Below are positions 10,673-23,265 of a DNA stretch of 64,000 bases, piece by piece (position 1 is the stretch's first letter; every line of letters starts with the position of its first letter). This DNA comes from Pagrus major (lineage: Eukaryota; Chordata; Actinopteri; Spariformes; Sparidae): the NCBI RefSeq assembly GCF_040436345.1, contig NC_133224.1, positions 9,230,741 through 9,294,740 of the forward strand, read 5' to 3'. Below the pieces are notes generated by a model. The model did not search any database and was not told where the DNA came from. It saw only the letters and a program-made list of their open reading frames with translations. A program made the position numbers and the translations under genes.

Positions 10673-10685
10673 GTTGCTAAGTAAC
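10673..10685. promoter_or_regulatory. RFX X-box-like site upstream of tbc1d19
   Basis: GTTGCT-A-AGTAAC is an imperfect palindrome matching the RFX X-box (GTNRCC, 0-3 nt, RGYAAC) in all but the last base of the left half-site. It lies 102 bp upstream of the tbc1d19 ATG in GC-rich sequence, the usual position for functional X-boxes. Factor binding is inferred. Confidence 0.5.
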
Positions 10686-10787
10686 CTCTGCAGGGGGCGG
10701 CTGCCGCATCGCCGGATGCTACTAGCGTACAAAACATCAAACTGTGCCGTTTCACACGCAAAACTAAGCGCCAAACTGACAAGGAGG

Positions 10788-10883
10788 ATGGACGAGGGCA
10801 CCGAGTTGTCTCTGACCATCGCTCACATCGTCCAGCGGCTGAAAGGAAGCCATTTACACTCTCAGATAGAGAGACAAGCCAAA
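10788..10883 (+). CDS. tbc1d19: tbc1d19 exon 1 (coding)
   Basis: Residues 1-32, from MDEGTELSL to SQIERQAK; donor AAA|GTGAGT, phase 0. Human starts with a similar acidic, then LSLIIAQIVQKLKGS-like stretch. Confidence 0.93.
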
Positions 10884-13800
10884 GTGAGTACAGGTAGCTA
10901 GCATGTGGCTAACGATGCGGAGCAGGTTGCTGTCAATCTCAGAGTTGAATTCCTACTTCTAGTTTATTTATTTAATTTTATCTTTTATATACTTTAAACT
11001 ATAACAGCTTCATTTCATTCTTCTCCACATGTTATTTAGGAGTGTTTACATCAACCTGAGATAAAATTGGAGTCCCTTAAAGAGGATGTGCGCAGTTTTC
11101 TCAAAACATCAGGTGGGCACAATATTTACAGCATCTGTAACACACACACACACTGGCACAGCTCACTTCCGGTTGTAATAAAAATGATGTATTGATTTTC
11201 TTTTAATGTTTTTCAGGCTGGGAAAGAAAGCTGCAGAATGCAGTGTACAGAGAACTGCATGTGTAAGTTACATTGAATTTAATGTGAAGCACTAGCATGA
11301 ATAAACAACAAAAAAGACGTGTACAAATGATGCTTTAAATTCTCAATATTCATTTAATTTGCAGGAACTCAGGAACTTTTAGTGCATATTTCAGGACACA
11401 GTAGGAGAGAAAGAGAAGATTACGACAGCTATAAAGCTCAGAAAATGTGTAAATTGTCCTTTACTGGAGTGGCTAGCTTGTTAGATATGAAGCAAATGGA
11501 CCGAACCTTGATCAAGTCAATGTTCACTCCTGAACAGAATCTTAATGCTTCTGGCTGGTGTGTTTAAATGATGTGACACATTTAAGCACCTCAGGATATT
11601 GTTAATTTTCATTTAAAAACACACCCATGCTTTTAGCCTGAATCATAAAGTTGTGCGCGAATATAAAAAGAGTGGCGTAAAGATTCATCTGTTTGACACT
11701 TAACTGCCCACAGATGTAACAGATGCTGTCACCCACTTGGCAGCACAGAGCTCTCCACCCCCTCATCAACACTAAATACTTATCCTCTTGGTCATTTTAT
11801 TATTCTTGCGTCTAAATCAGGGCTGCATACTATGGTAAAAGCACCATATTCCGTCATTTTGACACATATTATGATAGTCACATGTGGCACGATGAGTGGG
11901 AATGATCATTTTTGCATCACCCTTTTTATTTTCACTGACAAAAACTGTTAAAATCACAATAAGATGATACTTGTCAGGGTCTCTGTACAAGACAAACATG
12001 TTTCCTTACATCTAAAGTTGAAGATCTGAGGGCCAGGGCATCTCTGCAGCAATGCAGTACTTCATTATAATGATAGAATAGAAAAACTAGCTCACATACA
12101 TTTATATACACTCATATCAAGAGCTTTCAGAGCCTCTGAGTGATAGACAGGTGCTTTTAAAGTTGATTATGCAGAATGACACTCCCTAATTCATTCAAAT
12201 ACAGTTTATATGTATTGAGGTGAAGCATTGTCATATAAAATGAGAAGTTTTCTTATTAAAGAACAATTTATTACTTGCACACACTTGTTTACACAGGCTG
12301 AGGATATGTGTGTAAGAATTAGGATAAAGCTTATGAGGTAAACGTGCAGTTGTAAAAGTGGTATATGCTTTGATTTTGTCCCTCCTGTCAGTATTATTGG
12401 CTTTAAATGTTTACTCGGACTTACTGCATGTACTCAATTTTTTGGGCTGATGCTGCTACCAATATTATCGAACACTTACGACGAAGATATTCAACTGAAG
12501 CAGGATATTTAACAGTTTAACATTAACCTTTATATCATCTAAAATGACATTAGTGCACTGAAACAGTAAACGTAAGTGTGAATTTAATGATTATAAATTA
12601 CTCAAAGCATATTTATATGCATTAAAATGTCTAAAAAAAATCTGCCAAACTGGGCAGCACATACCGTGATACTGATAAATCTGTGCTAGGTCAATATCAG
12701 CCGATAATATCCAGATGTAAGTTCCCTTTAAGGTCTCTTTACTAATCTTTAAACCAATCGGCTAAATAAGTTGAGAACTCTTTGAACTTCAATAAACAGC
12801 CGTGATAAGTGTCCTCTCTTACCTTTGAGGGTAACATCCCCTCGTCGCTCTCTCGAGGCTCAGACCGCAACATGGGACACTTAATGCTTTGCTTTTAAAG
12901 GACGACATATAACATTGACTGATGCCTACTCGGCCATTAGTCAGCCCTATGTGCTCTTATAGGTGTTTAGATTAGGTTGAACGTTGTTTAACGCACTGAG
13001 ACCTTGAGTCATTCAATATGAGCACGAGGGGAAAAGACGCGAGACGATTGCTCTGACTCATCTGGGCTCCATGTGCAGGGCCTGTTTGTAAGAAAAATCT
13101 CAACATTTTATTAGCCCTTTTGTTTGACAGCTCACTTCTCTCAAGCACTTGAATGCAGTCCTCTCTGAACGATGTGTTGTTTGTGTTCATAGTGGCTTCA
13201 GTCCCTCAAAACTGTCAGTCTTTTTGTGAAAACACAGCAGCTGTTTTTTTGCTGTATTTACTTGATCAACTTGTGTTGTACCATAACGCTCCTCGCCCCT
13301 CTGCTCTTGTGTTTGCTTATTCTAGCCAGCTGCCCCCGAGCCATCCCGCAGCTCCTCCAGAGCATCTCAAAGAGCCGCTGGCCTACATGCGCAAGGCACA
13401 GGTCAGTCTGTCCACTCTCATCTCCATCACTCCTCACTTGTTCTTCTTCTACCTCTGTGACTCGTTTTTTTTTTTTTGCCTGCCAAATTCAAAGACGTAG
13501 ACGTATTTGACACAAGGTATCTGAAGCCCAAATGTTTCTGTGTGTTTATTTGTATGTGTGTGTGCTCTCTTACACAGGCCAGCTGGGAGAAGCGCGTCCT
13601 CAAAAGCCTGAACAGCATGAGTACAGAGCTCGAAGTGCCTCTGGCTCGCATGGTAGCTAAAATATTGTCAATCACAGCTAACGTAGCATAATTACAACAG
13701 CTATTCACGTTCTCTAGCTTCCCTTTGAGTACAGTGCATCTTATTATCATCGTGGTTGGGTTTAACAATAGCCGAGAGCTAGTTCAGCAATGAAGCAATG

Positions 13801-16800
13801 AGCAATGACGATAAACAGGCACTGCTGTTCTGAATCTGTTTATTTGTACACAGAATGCAAATTTATGACCACAGAACCTTATTTTCCGACATGACGATTT
13901 CAAGATTGCTCCTGCTTTAGCCGTACGCTTTGTTGAAGTCCTCTCTCTTTCCGCCCCCGCTCCACAGAGGCCTGCAGTGGAGCAGAAGGAGCTCACCAAC
14001 AAATGGAACGAGATGGGCACCGATGAACCAGGTCTGGAGACATTACCCAGGGGTTTGGCCCCCGAGCGGTCTGCCTTTTATGAAAGATTACTGTTGATGT
14101 GTGTGTATGCTGGTACATCTTTCAGACATTGGCGTATTAACACATCTCTGATACAGATCTACCACTTCCGAGCTTGTTTCTTAACTGGTATTTATCCAGG
14201 GAACGCTCTCTTAGAGACTGAGTTTGACTGGGCAACATCTGACAAGTATTTAGTGTGTTTTCCAGACTCAAACGTATGTTAAAGGACATTTTTAAGAGGA
14301 ATGCATACAGAATATTTCTATTTTATTTTTGAAGATATCTATTCTCTATTATTTCGCATACTTCACCTTGAAAACCGTCGCCATTTCAGTACATTGGGCA
14401 GTACATTGACAAAGAATCCCGTGTCCTAACAACGCTATCACAGCTCAGTGGCGTATACTAACATTTAGGATGTGCCGTCCCCCGGCTATAAACACTTTGG
14501 ACTGCGAGTATAGAAGCTGTCCAGACTCCTTGGACGGAGCTGCGATAACGAGCAGCACCCCTCCTTCCGTCCAAAACCTTAATGTGCCCTCGTTCTGCGG
14601 ATGACACAGCACTTGAATTTACTGCCGCGTCATAAAGACGGTGGATGAAGTCCCACTTGAAGCCTTTGCTGGTCTTTTGACTTTTGCAGAAGCGGCCAGC
14701 TCCGGCTGCGTCACAGATGAAGTGTATTCAAGTTCAAGTTGATGAGATTGACTGTATGGTTGGATTCATTTGTGTAGTCTAGGTTTTACAGCTGTTAAAT
14801 CTGTTTTGAAATTGCATATGTAAACATGGTGTACATGTAGCAGCTGGGATCAACTAAGATACATAAAAGTCTTTGTATCTCTGCAGATTTAAGTCGCTTT
14901 AGGCCTGTCTACGCCCCCAAAGACTTTCTGGAGGTAAGCAGAGTTCTTGCATGTCAGAGTTTACAGAGTGAGCTGGAGATTAAAGTAAGAAAAATGTATC
15001 TCATTATCCTGCGTTATTGCTTTCTACACAGGTGTTAATCAGCCTGCGGAACCCGAATCACGACAGCAGTGAGGACGTCAGCGTCAGGAGCCACTGGGGT
15101 CTCATCCAGGTTCCCCTTAATGTCAGGGACATCCCACAGCTGGTAGGGAGCCATTGTGACTGCTCATGTGTGTGCGTGTCTGTCTGCAGGTGTTTTGTCC
15201 ATTATTGACCTCAATGCATATAACAGTATATCCTATTAAGCTGCTTCAGGAAATGCGCAATAGATGGATATTAAACTGTTAATATCTTGTGGTGTTTTTT
15301 TGTGTTAAAATCTCAGAGACGGGCTTACTCAGAGCTGAATCTGACCACAGGGCAGTTGGGGATTGATGACCACGCACACATCCATCCAGGTATATGAAAA
15401 TAGCATTTGGCCGTCTTAGCTGAAGGAACAGTTTGACTTTTGTTTGACCGTTTGTTTTCTTTCCGAGAGTTAGGATCAGATGATTGATACCACTCTCATG
15501 TCTTTACGATAAATGTGTAGCTTTAGTTAGAGACTGATTATCTTAGCTTAAAGGCGCATTCTGGTATTTTTAAACCTAGGCCTTATGTTTACATATTTTG
15601 GGGTGTGAATGACTAATAGGTACATATAGTTTTGGAATTGGTCCAGTAGATAGCTTCAGCCTGCAGCCACGGCATGGGCTTTAATGGCTGTAGTGTAATC
15701 CTTTGGGGCAAAATACGTCCACTAAAAGTGCTTGTTTTTGCCACTGACAGGCTGTGATGTTATTATTAAGCACCTGACAACATTATAGAAAAGATTCCTA
15801 CAAAAATAGACCTTTTGTTAATGAGTATTTTAGAAGAAGAAACAGCTGGCCCTGGTCGCGGCTGCTGGCTGAGGCGATCTTCTGGACTGTTTCTAAAACA
15901 TTTTGTACCTAGCTCGTCTTTTACGCACCAAAATATGGAAACATAGGCCCCCGGGAATGAGCTTGGCCCTGTTCAAAGCTGATAAAACGAACCTTTTATT
16001 TTGGCTGTAATGAATCAGAAATACTCTGTAATGAATGTGTTTACCGAATGAACAGTGGGGTTAACCGGTGTGTATAACACTCCGGCCCTCATATCAGCCT
16101 GTGTTTCTCTCCTGCGACTCATGGCTGCCTGGGTTTCCTCAAACTGTATCTCTGTTAAGTCCAGATATTGACATTGTTACAGTCTGGTGTTCAGGCTTGA
16201 AATAGAATCATATCCACAGTCTCTGTGTTTGTAAATCAAACTGATAACATTAGCTTGATAGACTGAGCCATTACCAGACGATCATTGATGCGTCTGTTTT
16301 GTTCTTTTTTTCTGATCCCTGCACAGACTTGTTCGAAAACGAGTATGTTCAAATCGGGAAAAAAGGTTAGTGTTTTTATTGTTTAATTGTCTGTAAATGC
16401 CTTTTTTGTTTTTCTAATCTTTTAATTGACTCATTTACTCTATGAATAGATCTAGATTCAGGCCCAAGCACCCAACGCAACATGGATTTCATCAGTATTG
16501 ACTCTCTTTAACCTGATATTAAGTCAATGAACTTGTCTTCTGTCTATCTGTGGTGTGTTATGTAGTTTTGAGTTTTATATTGTGCTTAATTTAGACCATT
16601 AAAGATTTGGATTTATTTTTACTTTAAAGAGTCTCTTTCTGGAGGTAAGTATCAGAAAATCTATTCGTATCCATCTCGTCTTTAAGAAAAAAACCTGAAA
16701 GAGAGGGACAAATACTTATTATAGGCACTGCTATAAAAAGTAACGATGAGTAAAGATGTTCTGAAGATACATTTAATCATATATCGAGTCGTTACAATCA

Positions 16801-19800
16801 CTTGCTGACTGCATATTCCCTCCGCACTCTCAGGTGCCTTAATCGGCCTGAGACACGCTTTAACTCTTATCTCACTGCTCTGCTATGAACCCGGCGTAAA
16901 CACCGACCTTATAATGGACACCAATCAGACATCAATCGACAAGAAGCTTAAAAACACAAACTCGATTTTATATACACAGCCACAAGACCGTTGTCCACTA
17001 ATTCACCCTCGGTTGGCTGCCGAGCTGCGAGTTGTATTCCAGGCCAAGTGTTAAGTGCACTCAAATAGGAAATTTAAGAGCCGAGGAGTGTGTTCGTTTA
17101 TGTTATGACTGGCCAGCACCTTAAGTCAAGGGCCGCGTGTTTTTGGCTACTGTCACAACAGAGATTTAGGGTAGAGTGGACATGTGGGAGAGATTGTTGA
17201 GTGTTTTCAGGAAAGTTATGTAATAATTAACCATTATGGGAACGTCTGTGTTATGATTTTTTATTGTTTATAAGTTTTCTGAAGGGGCAGAATGAAATTG
17301 TGAACCTGTGTGTACATTTGAGTGTGGATGTTATGCTGCGGCTCACCCACTCTCTTAGATTTTTAATAGACATATTTGTAGTCCCCATTGAAGGATGTTT
17401 TAGTTTAGTTCTAATGGAGGTCACGCTTTCCAAGTTTTCTTGGAAAAAAAACAAACCTCTTACCAGTTTAAGAATTGTACCGCCTGCTTGTTGTCGTGCA
17501 GGTGTTCATTTTCTCAGCTGATTCAGTTGCCCGGTCCTATTTTGGATGACTCTGCTGTTTGTACATATTATGTCATTCTGGCCATTTCTGTTGATTCTTG
17601 TTGGTCAGATGCATTCTTGGTTGGCAAGGCAAAGTTCGGGATTTATTCTGTCTTCCTCCAGTTTTTTTTTTTTTTTTTAGCGTTATAGTTTGTCTTCAAA
17701 GTGAGACTACACAAGTGACAATAATGGGATAATGCTGGATGTTAAAATACTCTGTGGCAGCAGCACAAATAGAGTCATAAAGTCAGTTAAACTACAAAAT
17801 TGACCACATTTTTGTCTGCATTAGCCACTGTAAGCTACTGGTCAAACCCCTCTGTGTATTGAACTGAACAACGATGTGTTTTACTGCATATGAATGAAAC
17901 TTTTTGTGGTCAAAGTCGAGCTTTAAAGGTTGACTGCGTAGCTTGTAGGGGGATTAAGGGGAAGAAATGGAATATAATATTCATAATGAATGACTTCATG
18001 AGTTAATAATCTCTCGAAGATTCACTGAAACTGGGCGGGAAACGAGGGTGAGACAAAATGTGCTTGGTCCCCACTGCTAGATGCCAATAAATCCTGCAGA
18101 CTGGACCTTTTTAAAATGTAATGGAAGACTGGATATGGCAAGAACTGGCAAGAAGAATCCAGTGAGATTTTACAAATTAGGAGATGGTTAGCCTCACTTA
18201 GCATATTGACTGATCACAGGGGAAACAGCTAGCCTGGCTTGGTTCAAAGGTAAAGAATCCACCCACGAGCGCCTGTAAAGCTCACTGATTAATATGTTAT
18301 GTCTCGTTTGTTTGCACAAGTGGTGGTTTTTACAAGGTGAAGTTTGTGCCAGAGTATTTCTTGGCATGACGTCTTGGAGTCCCCTGGTGAGGTTGCCAGG
18401 CAAGCAACAGAGACTCCACAAAGTAACTGAGAAATTGTCTGGTGGATTTTTTTTTATTACCCTTCACACAGAGCCATGCTAGCTGTTTCCCTCTGCTTCC
18501 AGTCATTATGCTAAGATAAGCTAATCCTAGCTCTAGCTCCTTTCTGCCTTTATGTCTCATGCACTGCTTTCTATTGTTCCCTCTAACTTTTTGTCTTTTT
18601 TATATCCAGTGGTTATGGAGCAGGACAGTGCAGCAGCACAGCAGTACAGCAGGCAGGGCTGTCCCACTGGGCTCCGGGCGGACCTCTGGGCCCTCATCCT
18701 TAACTCTACTAACCAGCCACAGGTACTATATGCACACACACGCACAAACACACAGCCGCTTTACATGCTGCCGATGGCTGTCAGTGTTATGACGCAGCCA
18801 GCATGCGCACACAGCTGCAGTGATTCCCAAACTGTATGTTTACTACGAGGCTGCAGTCATTTTCACAGTTAGCGGCCGGGTATGTTTTTGTTTCAGTGGA
18901 GAATTCTGATTGCATTGTTCGTTTGTATGTTTGGATTCACACTGTACAGTAAAAAACCAACATATGGGACACCAGCTGACCTACGGCCTCTATGTAATCT
19001 GCGTATTAGCCCCCGGATTGTTTATCTTAGCTCACTGCGGCTTGTCCCGTGTGTACAAATGCTAAGATAATCAAATGCTGGCGATTTAGCTCAGTTAGCC
19101 CAAACAGAGCAGCCACCCGCCTGTGTGGCAAAGCGCTGTGTAAACGCTGCAGTCCAGAGTCTCCGGTTGAGGCCAAGTCGATAAAACAATGCTTGTGATG
19201 GGAAGATTGATTTCTGAGGGAGAGTTACGGGGATCTGACTGAGGCCTGCAGAGTGTTAGCATGTGCTGTGGATGGCGCAAGGGCAAACACATTAAACAGT
19301 CAGAGTTGGCTCAGGACGGTATGTGCACTGTCTCAGTATTTGTTCCAATTCGTGCTAAATTACGTAACCTGCTGACTGCTAAATACTCTCTGAATAAATA
19401 ATCATTTTGTCACAGAATGCCTTAGCTTGGGTGCCATCTTGCCTCATTATAGGTAGATTACTTTACAATTGCAGCAATAGTCAACCCTAACGTCCAAGAT
19501 ATATAATGAATTTTAGCAGGACCTATTTTAAGTCTCCTCCACTGATGCTGTCCACATTACCGTGACCGTTTCAATGTTCTACCTCAGCTGTCAAAATGAC
19601 CATCTCTGTTTCCGTTCTCCTCACATCCTTCCGCAACGCTGATCGCTGCCAAGGCGCTTCACAGCCGTCACAGAAGACATTTTCATCGCTCCGTCCACCC
19701 TCTCGCCTGTTCTTTGGTTCATTTATGATAAGCCGTCTCAAACCGGAGACGCCTTTGAGTTTAACCATGTGGTCGGAAACATGATAGCCATCCGTCAAGT

Positions 19801-22800
19801 TTGGTGTAATCCTCCTGTCAGCGCTGTCAGAACATGTAAAGTCGATTAAGCAACGTTTGTAAAGGGGGATATTTTACCTATCATATTTATCACTGGAACT
19901 TGCATTATAGGATTAACAGCAAGTCATAAACAAACATTTTGTCAACAATTTAATGTATCACCAAGACCACACATACAGTTTACGTTGGGTTCTCTGCTGT
20001 TTCAGGACGTGATGCATTATGAACAGCTCACGGCTGGAGTCATCCAACATGACCTGCTGGTGGACAACCTCATCTATAAGGTACACTCCTCTACACTGTC
20101 ACTGTTTATGAAGCAGCATAGCCAAGACGGACCAGTGAATTATTGAACAAATACCAGCGTTCCCACTAATCCTTGAAATCCTTGAAACTTTGTGAATTTT
20201 AGGGGGGAGAAATCAAGGCCTTGAAAGCTTTTGAAAATAGACATAAGTGCCTGAGTTTATATATTTCATACAAGAATAGAAATTGAAGTTCTTTTTATAT
20301 TTTTTTCCCACATTCAAGCCTCTCTGTTTTTACTTGTTGTCTGCGAGTCCTTGAATTTGATTTTCAAGAAGGCATGTGAACCATGAACGACTGAAAGCTT
20401 TGGTTTTCTGGTAAACTTGGGACTTCCATCACCAAAATATTTGTCCTGCTTCACATAAACCTTGATACTAAAGTTATCTGGAAACATATAGCCGTAACAT
20501 TTACTGTACGTTTTCCCTTTGATGTTTGCCCTGCCCTCCAGGATGTGAAGCTCACCGCCAGTAATGACGACTACTACTTCGTGTTTGAGGATTTCCTCTA
20601 TCAGGTAGGATCAACTCTATATATCCACGACTAAATGAGCCACATTTATAAGCAGAGTTCGGGAGAAAAACAGATACTCAGTTACTATTTATTAATGTTC
20701 AGCACAATCTCGGTGCGGTTAGATTTGAGTTTATTGAAAGTGGCTGGAAAATATAAGCAAACCTCCCGAAACTTCTCACATTTCACTTAAAATGTTGCCT
20801 AATCCTAACCGGTGCTCGGAAATATGTGATATCACAAATCAGTGGGGCTGCAATGGAAAGGTTTATTTTTATTATGGATTAATCTGACATTTATTTTGAA
20901 GATTTCACATCCATAAAATGTCAAGTAATTACAAAAATAGCTCCCTCACAATTTTCCAGAGAAAAGTGATGACTTCACATTGTTTCTTTTTATAGTATAA
21001 AACCCAAAGACTCTTCATTTACTGTCATAAATGACAAAAACAGCAAATTCTTACATTTAAGAAGCTGAAACCAGCAGATATTTGGCATTTTTGCTTGAAA
21101 AACGACTGAAACGATTAATCGATTATCAAAATAGTTTGGTGAACTTACTGATTAATTGCCTAATGGTTGCAGCTCTACCAATCAGTTATGTAGGCTCCTA
21201 CAAATACAAATACAAATTAAGAGGAAGAATCCTTTGACTTCCTCAAACATTCAAACTCAGAGAACAGTTTCTGTAGGACAACATTCCTCTTTACTTACAT
21301 TTATACAGACGAGGATGTGAGCTGTTATTATTCTCTGGCAGTCACTGATCTGTTTGCCTTTTGCGCTCAGCAGATAAACCTGTATATACACTCGGCAACC
21401 GGTTTATTCAGCAGCTGTTAACATGTCATGCTCCTCTGTGACCAGCTGATGAGTACACAGGCGTTGCAAGAACAAAGCTCCAGTATCACTGTCAATATTG
21501 GCTTCTGGTAAACTCACTACCAGGCAGTGAAAGAATCCGCTCGCTATGGGGCGAGTGTGGATTCACACAGGTGGCGTTGAAGTTTTTAGGAAGTAATTCC
21601 CCATAAATGTTAGAAGAGGAGTCACTGATTGTGAAATACTTGGCCGATATAGATGTTTTTATATGTCCCCAACTGATTAGGTACCCTAAATAACAGAGTT
21701 AATACAAAGTAAAATGCCTTTCTGGTCTTTGAGACTACGTTAAAGAGATAAAAACCCATACTGAGCTGTGACATCAAGGGGAAAAAGACTAAATTAATCT
21801 ACTTTCTTTCATCTCTTTCTAAAAGTTTTCTAAAGATACACAGCAGGTACACTTAAAGGTCATACAGAAGACAGTGTAGATACATGCTATAATCCTCTTT
21901 TTGTAGTCTTGAACAAATGGCTGCCGATCTTATTTTTGCCCTGACAGATTAGTTTTCCACCCGATGTAATTCATCTGAAGTGGCCTGTAGGAAATGAAAT
22001 CTGTTCTCAAAAAGGCACAGAAATGGGACTGTGATGGAAAGCGCTCCTACTTATACAGTCATTTTGTGAAACAAGAAGCCACTCAAGGCTCTGTTACCGT
22101 CTGCTTCAGTACATCCTGGATGATAGCTCCAGGTGGGCTGGGTAATAGAATTCCACCTCAAGAGGAAGAACTGCAGCTCAAGGTCATCACTGGATCGGGG
22201 AAAAAGAAGAAAAAGTGTATTAATCACGGTCTCCGTTGGATACTGTTACAATATCACAACATTTGAGCATCTGTAAACTGTAAAACGAATCCAGTATCAG
22301 TTACACTTATCTCTAGTTTATCCAAATAAACCAAATGTGTGTGTTCCCAGGTGTTGCTGTGTTTCTCTCGGGACACGGCCGTCTTGGATCACTTCAAATA
22401 CAACAGTGCCACTCCACCCAAATCCTACATTCAAGGTGAGACGATGTCCACTTCAACAAGGGCACACACACCCAATCATCACAGGAGTGCCTCTTCACTC
22501 AGACGACCTTACACAACGAGTCTGCACACACTCATAGATGACAGCAGTAATAAGGACGCACACACACAAGATGCTGTTATTCTTAGTTACTGATGTGTTG
22601 ATGTTTGGGTGTGTTCAACAGGGAAGGTTGGAGAAGAGGAGTGTTCTGTTGTTTATCCTCCCAACGGTGAGTCCTCACATTCACATCACATTTTATATTT
22701 TAAAGGTGCATTATGTAGATTTGGGGAAGACATTTTAATCAGAAGAGAAAACAAAATTAACAAACTCTCTTTGTTTTCATGACGGAATAAACTGAAGAAA

Positions 22801-23222
22801 CAAACTGACCTTAAAGGACAACACATTTTCATTCAGTTTTACTTTGTTTATATGTGGCGGACCCTGCCACCATTCAAGCTTCACACAGTGTTCTGGGACC
22901 TTATCTTCCTCTGAGAAAATAAATATTTCTGAGTTTGTATTATCACCTCATTAATATTGTAAATATTAAAATTCTTAGTTTGAATTTCTTCTCCAAAACT
23001 ACTTATATAGTTTTTTTTTTGGTTGTCTGTGAAAGTTTTGTCTGAAAACAAAAATATCTGTTGCTTATGTCTAATAAATGTTCATGCGTATCAACTTGTT
23101 TAAACAGGTGTGATCCCTTTTCATGGCTTTTCAATGTATGGTGAGTTCATTTTGCACCTGTTAACCTTCAGTTCTCACACTAAACTTGTAGGAGGAACCC
23201 TGCGAGAGCAACATATAACATT

Positions 23223-23265
<43 letters not shown>

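Larger units (their letters stand above)
15390..16326 (+). other. tbc1d19: tbc1d19 intron 9
   Basis: A 937-bp intron filled largely by a family D end fragment (15423-15550) and another dispersed repeat (15548-16070). Confidence 0.65.
16366..18609 (+). other. tbc1d19: tbc1d19 intron 10
   Basis: A 2.24-kb intron with a candidate 15-nt microexon at 16630-16644 and a foldback family D element at 18187-18533. The middle shows nothing recognisable. Confidence 0.6.

Noticed and set aside
10560..10787. In-frame 5' extension of tbc1d19 with ATGs at 10560 and 10716
   Set aside because: The 10788 start gives family-typical length and has an ideal Kozak context; the extension resembles no known N-terminus and spans the promoter-like X-box.
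19081..19190. tRNA-like A-box (TTAGCTCAGTTAG)
   Set aside because: No B-box at the right spacing and no cloverleaf; the phrase also occurs in the dispersed repeats of this window.
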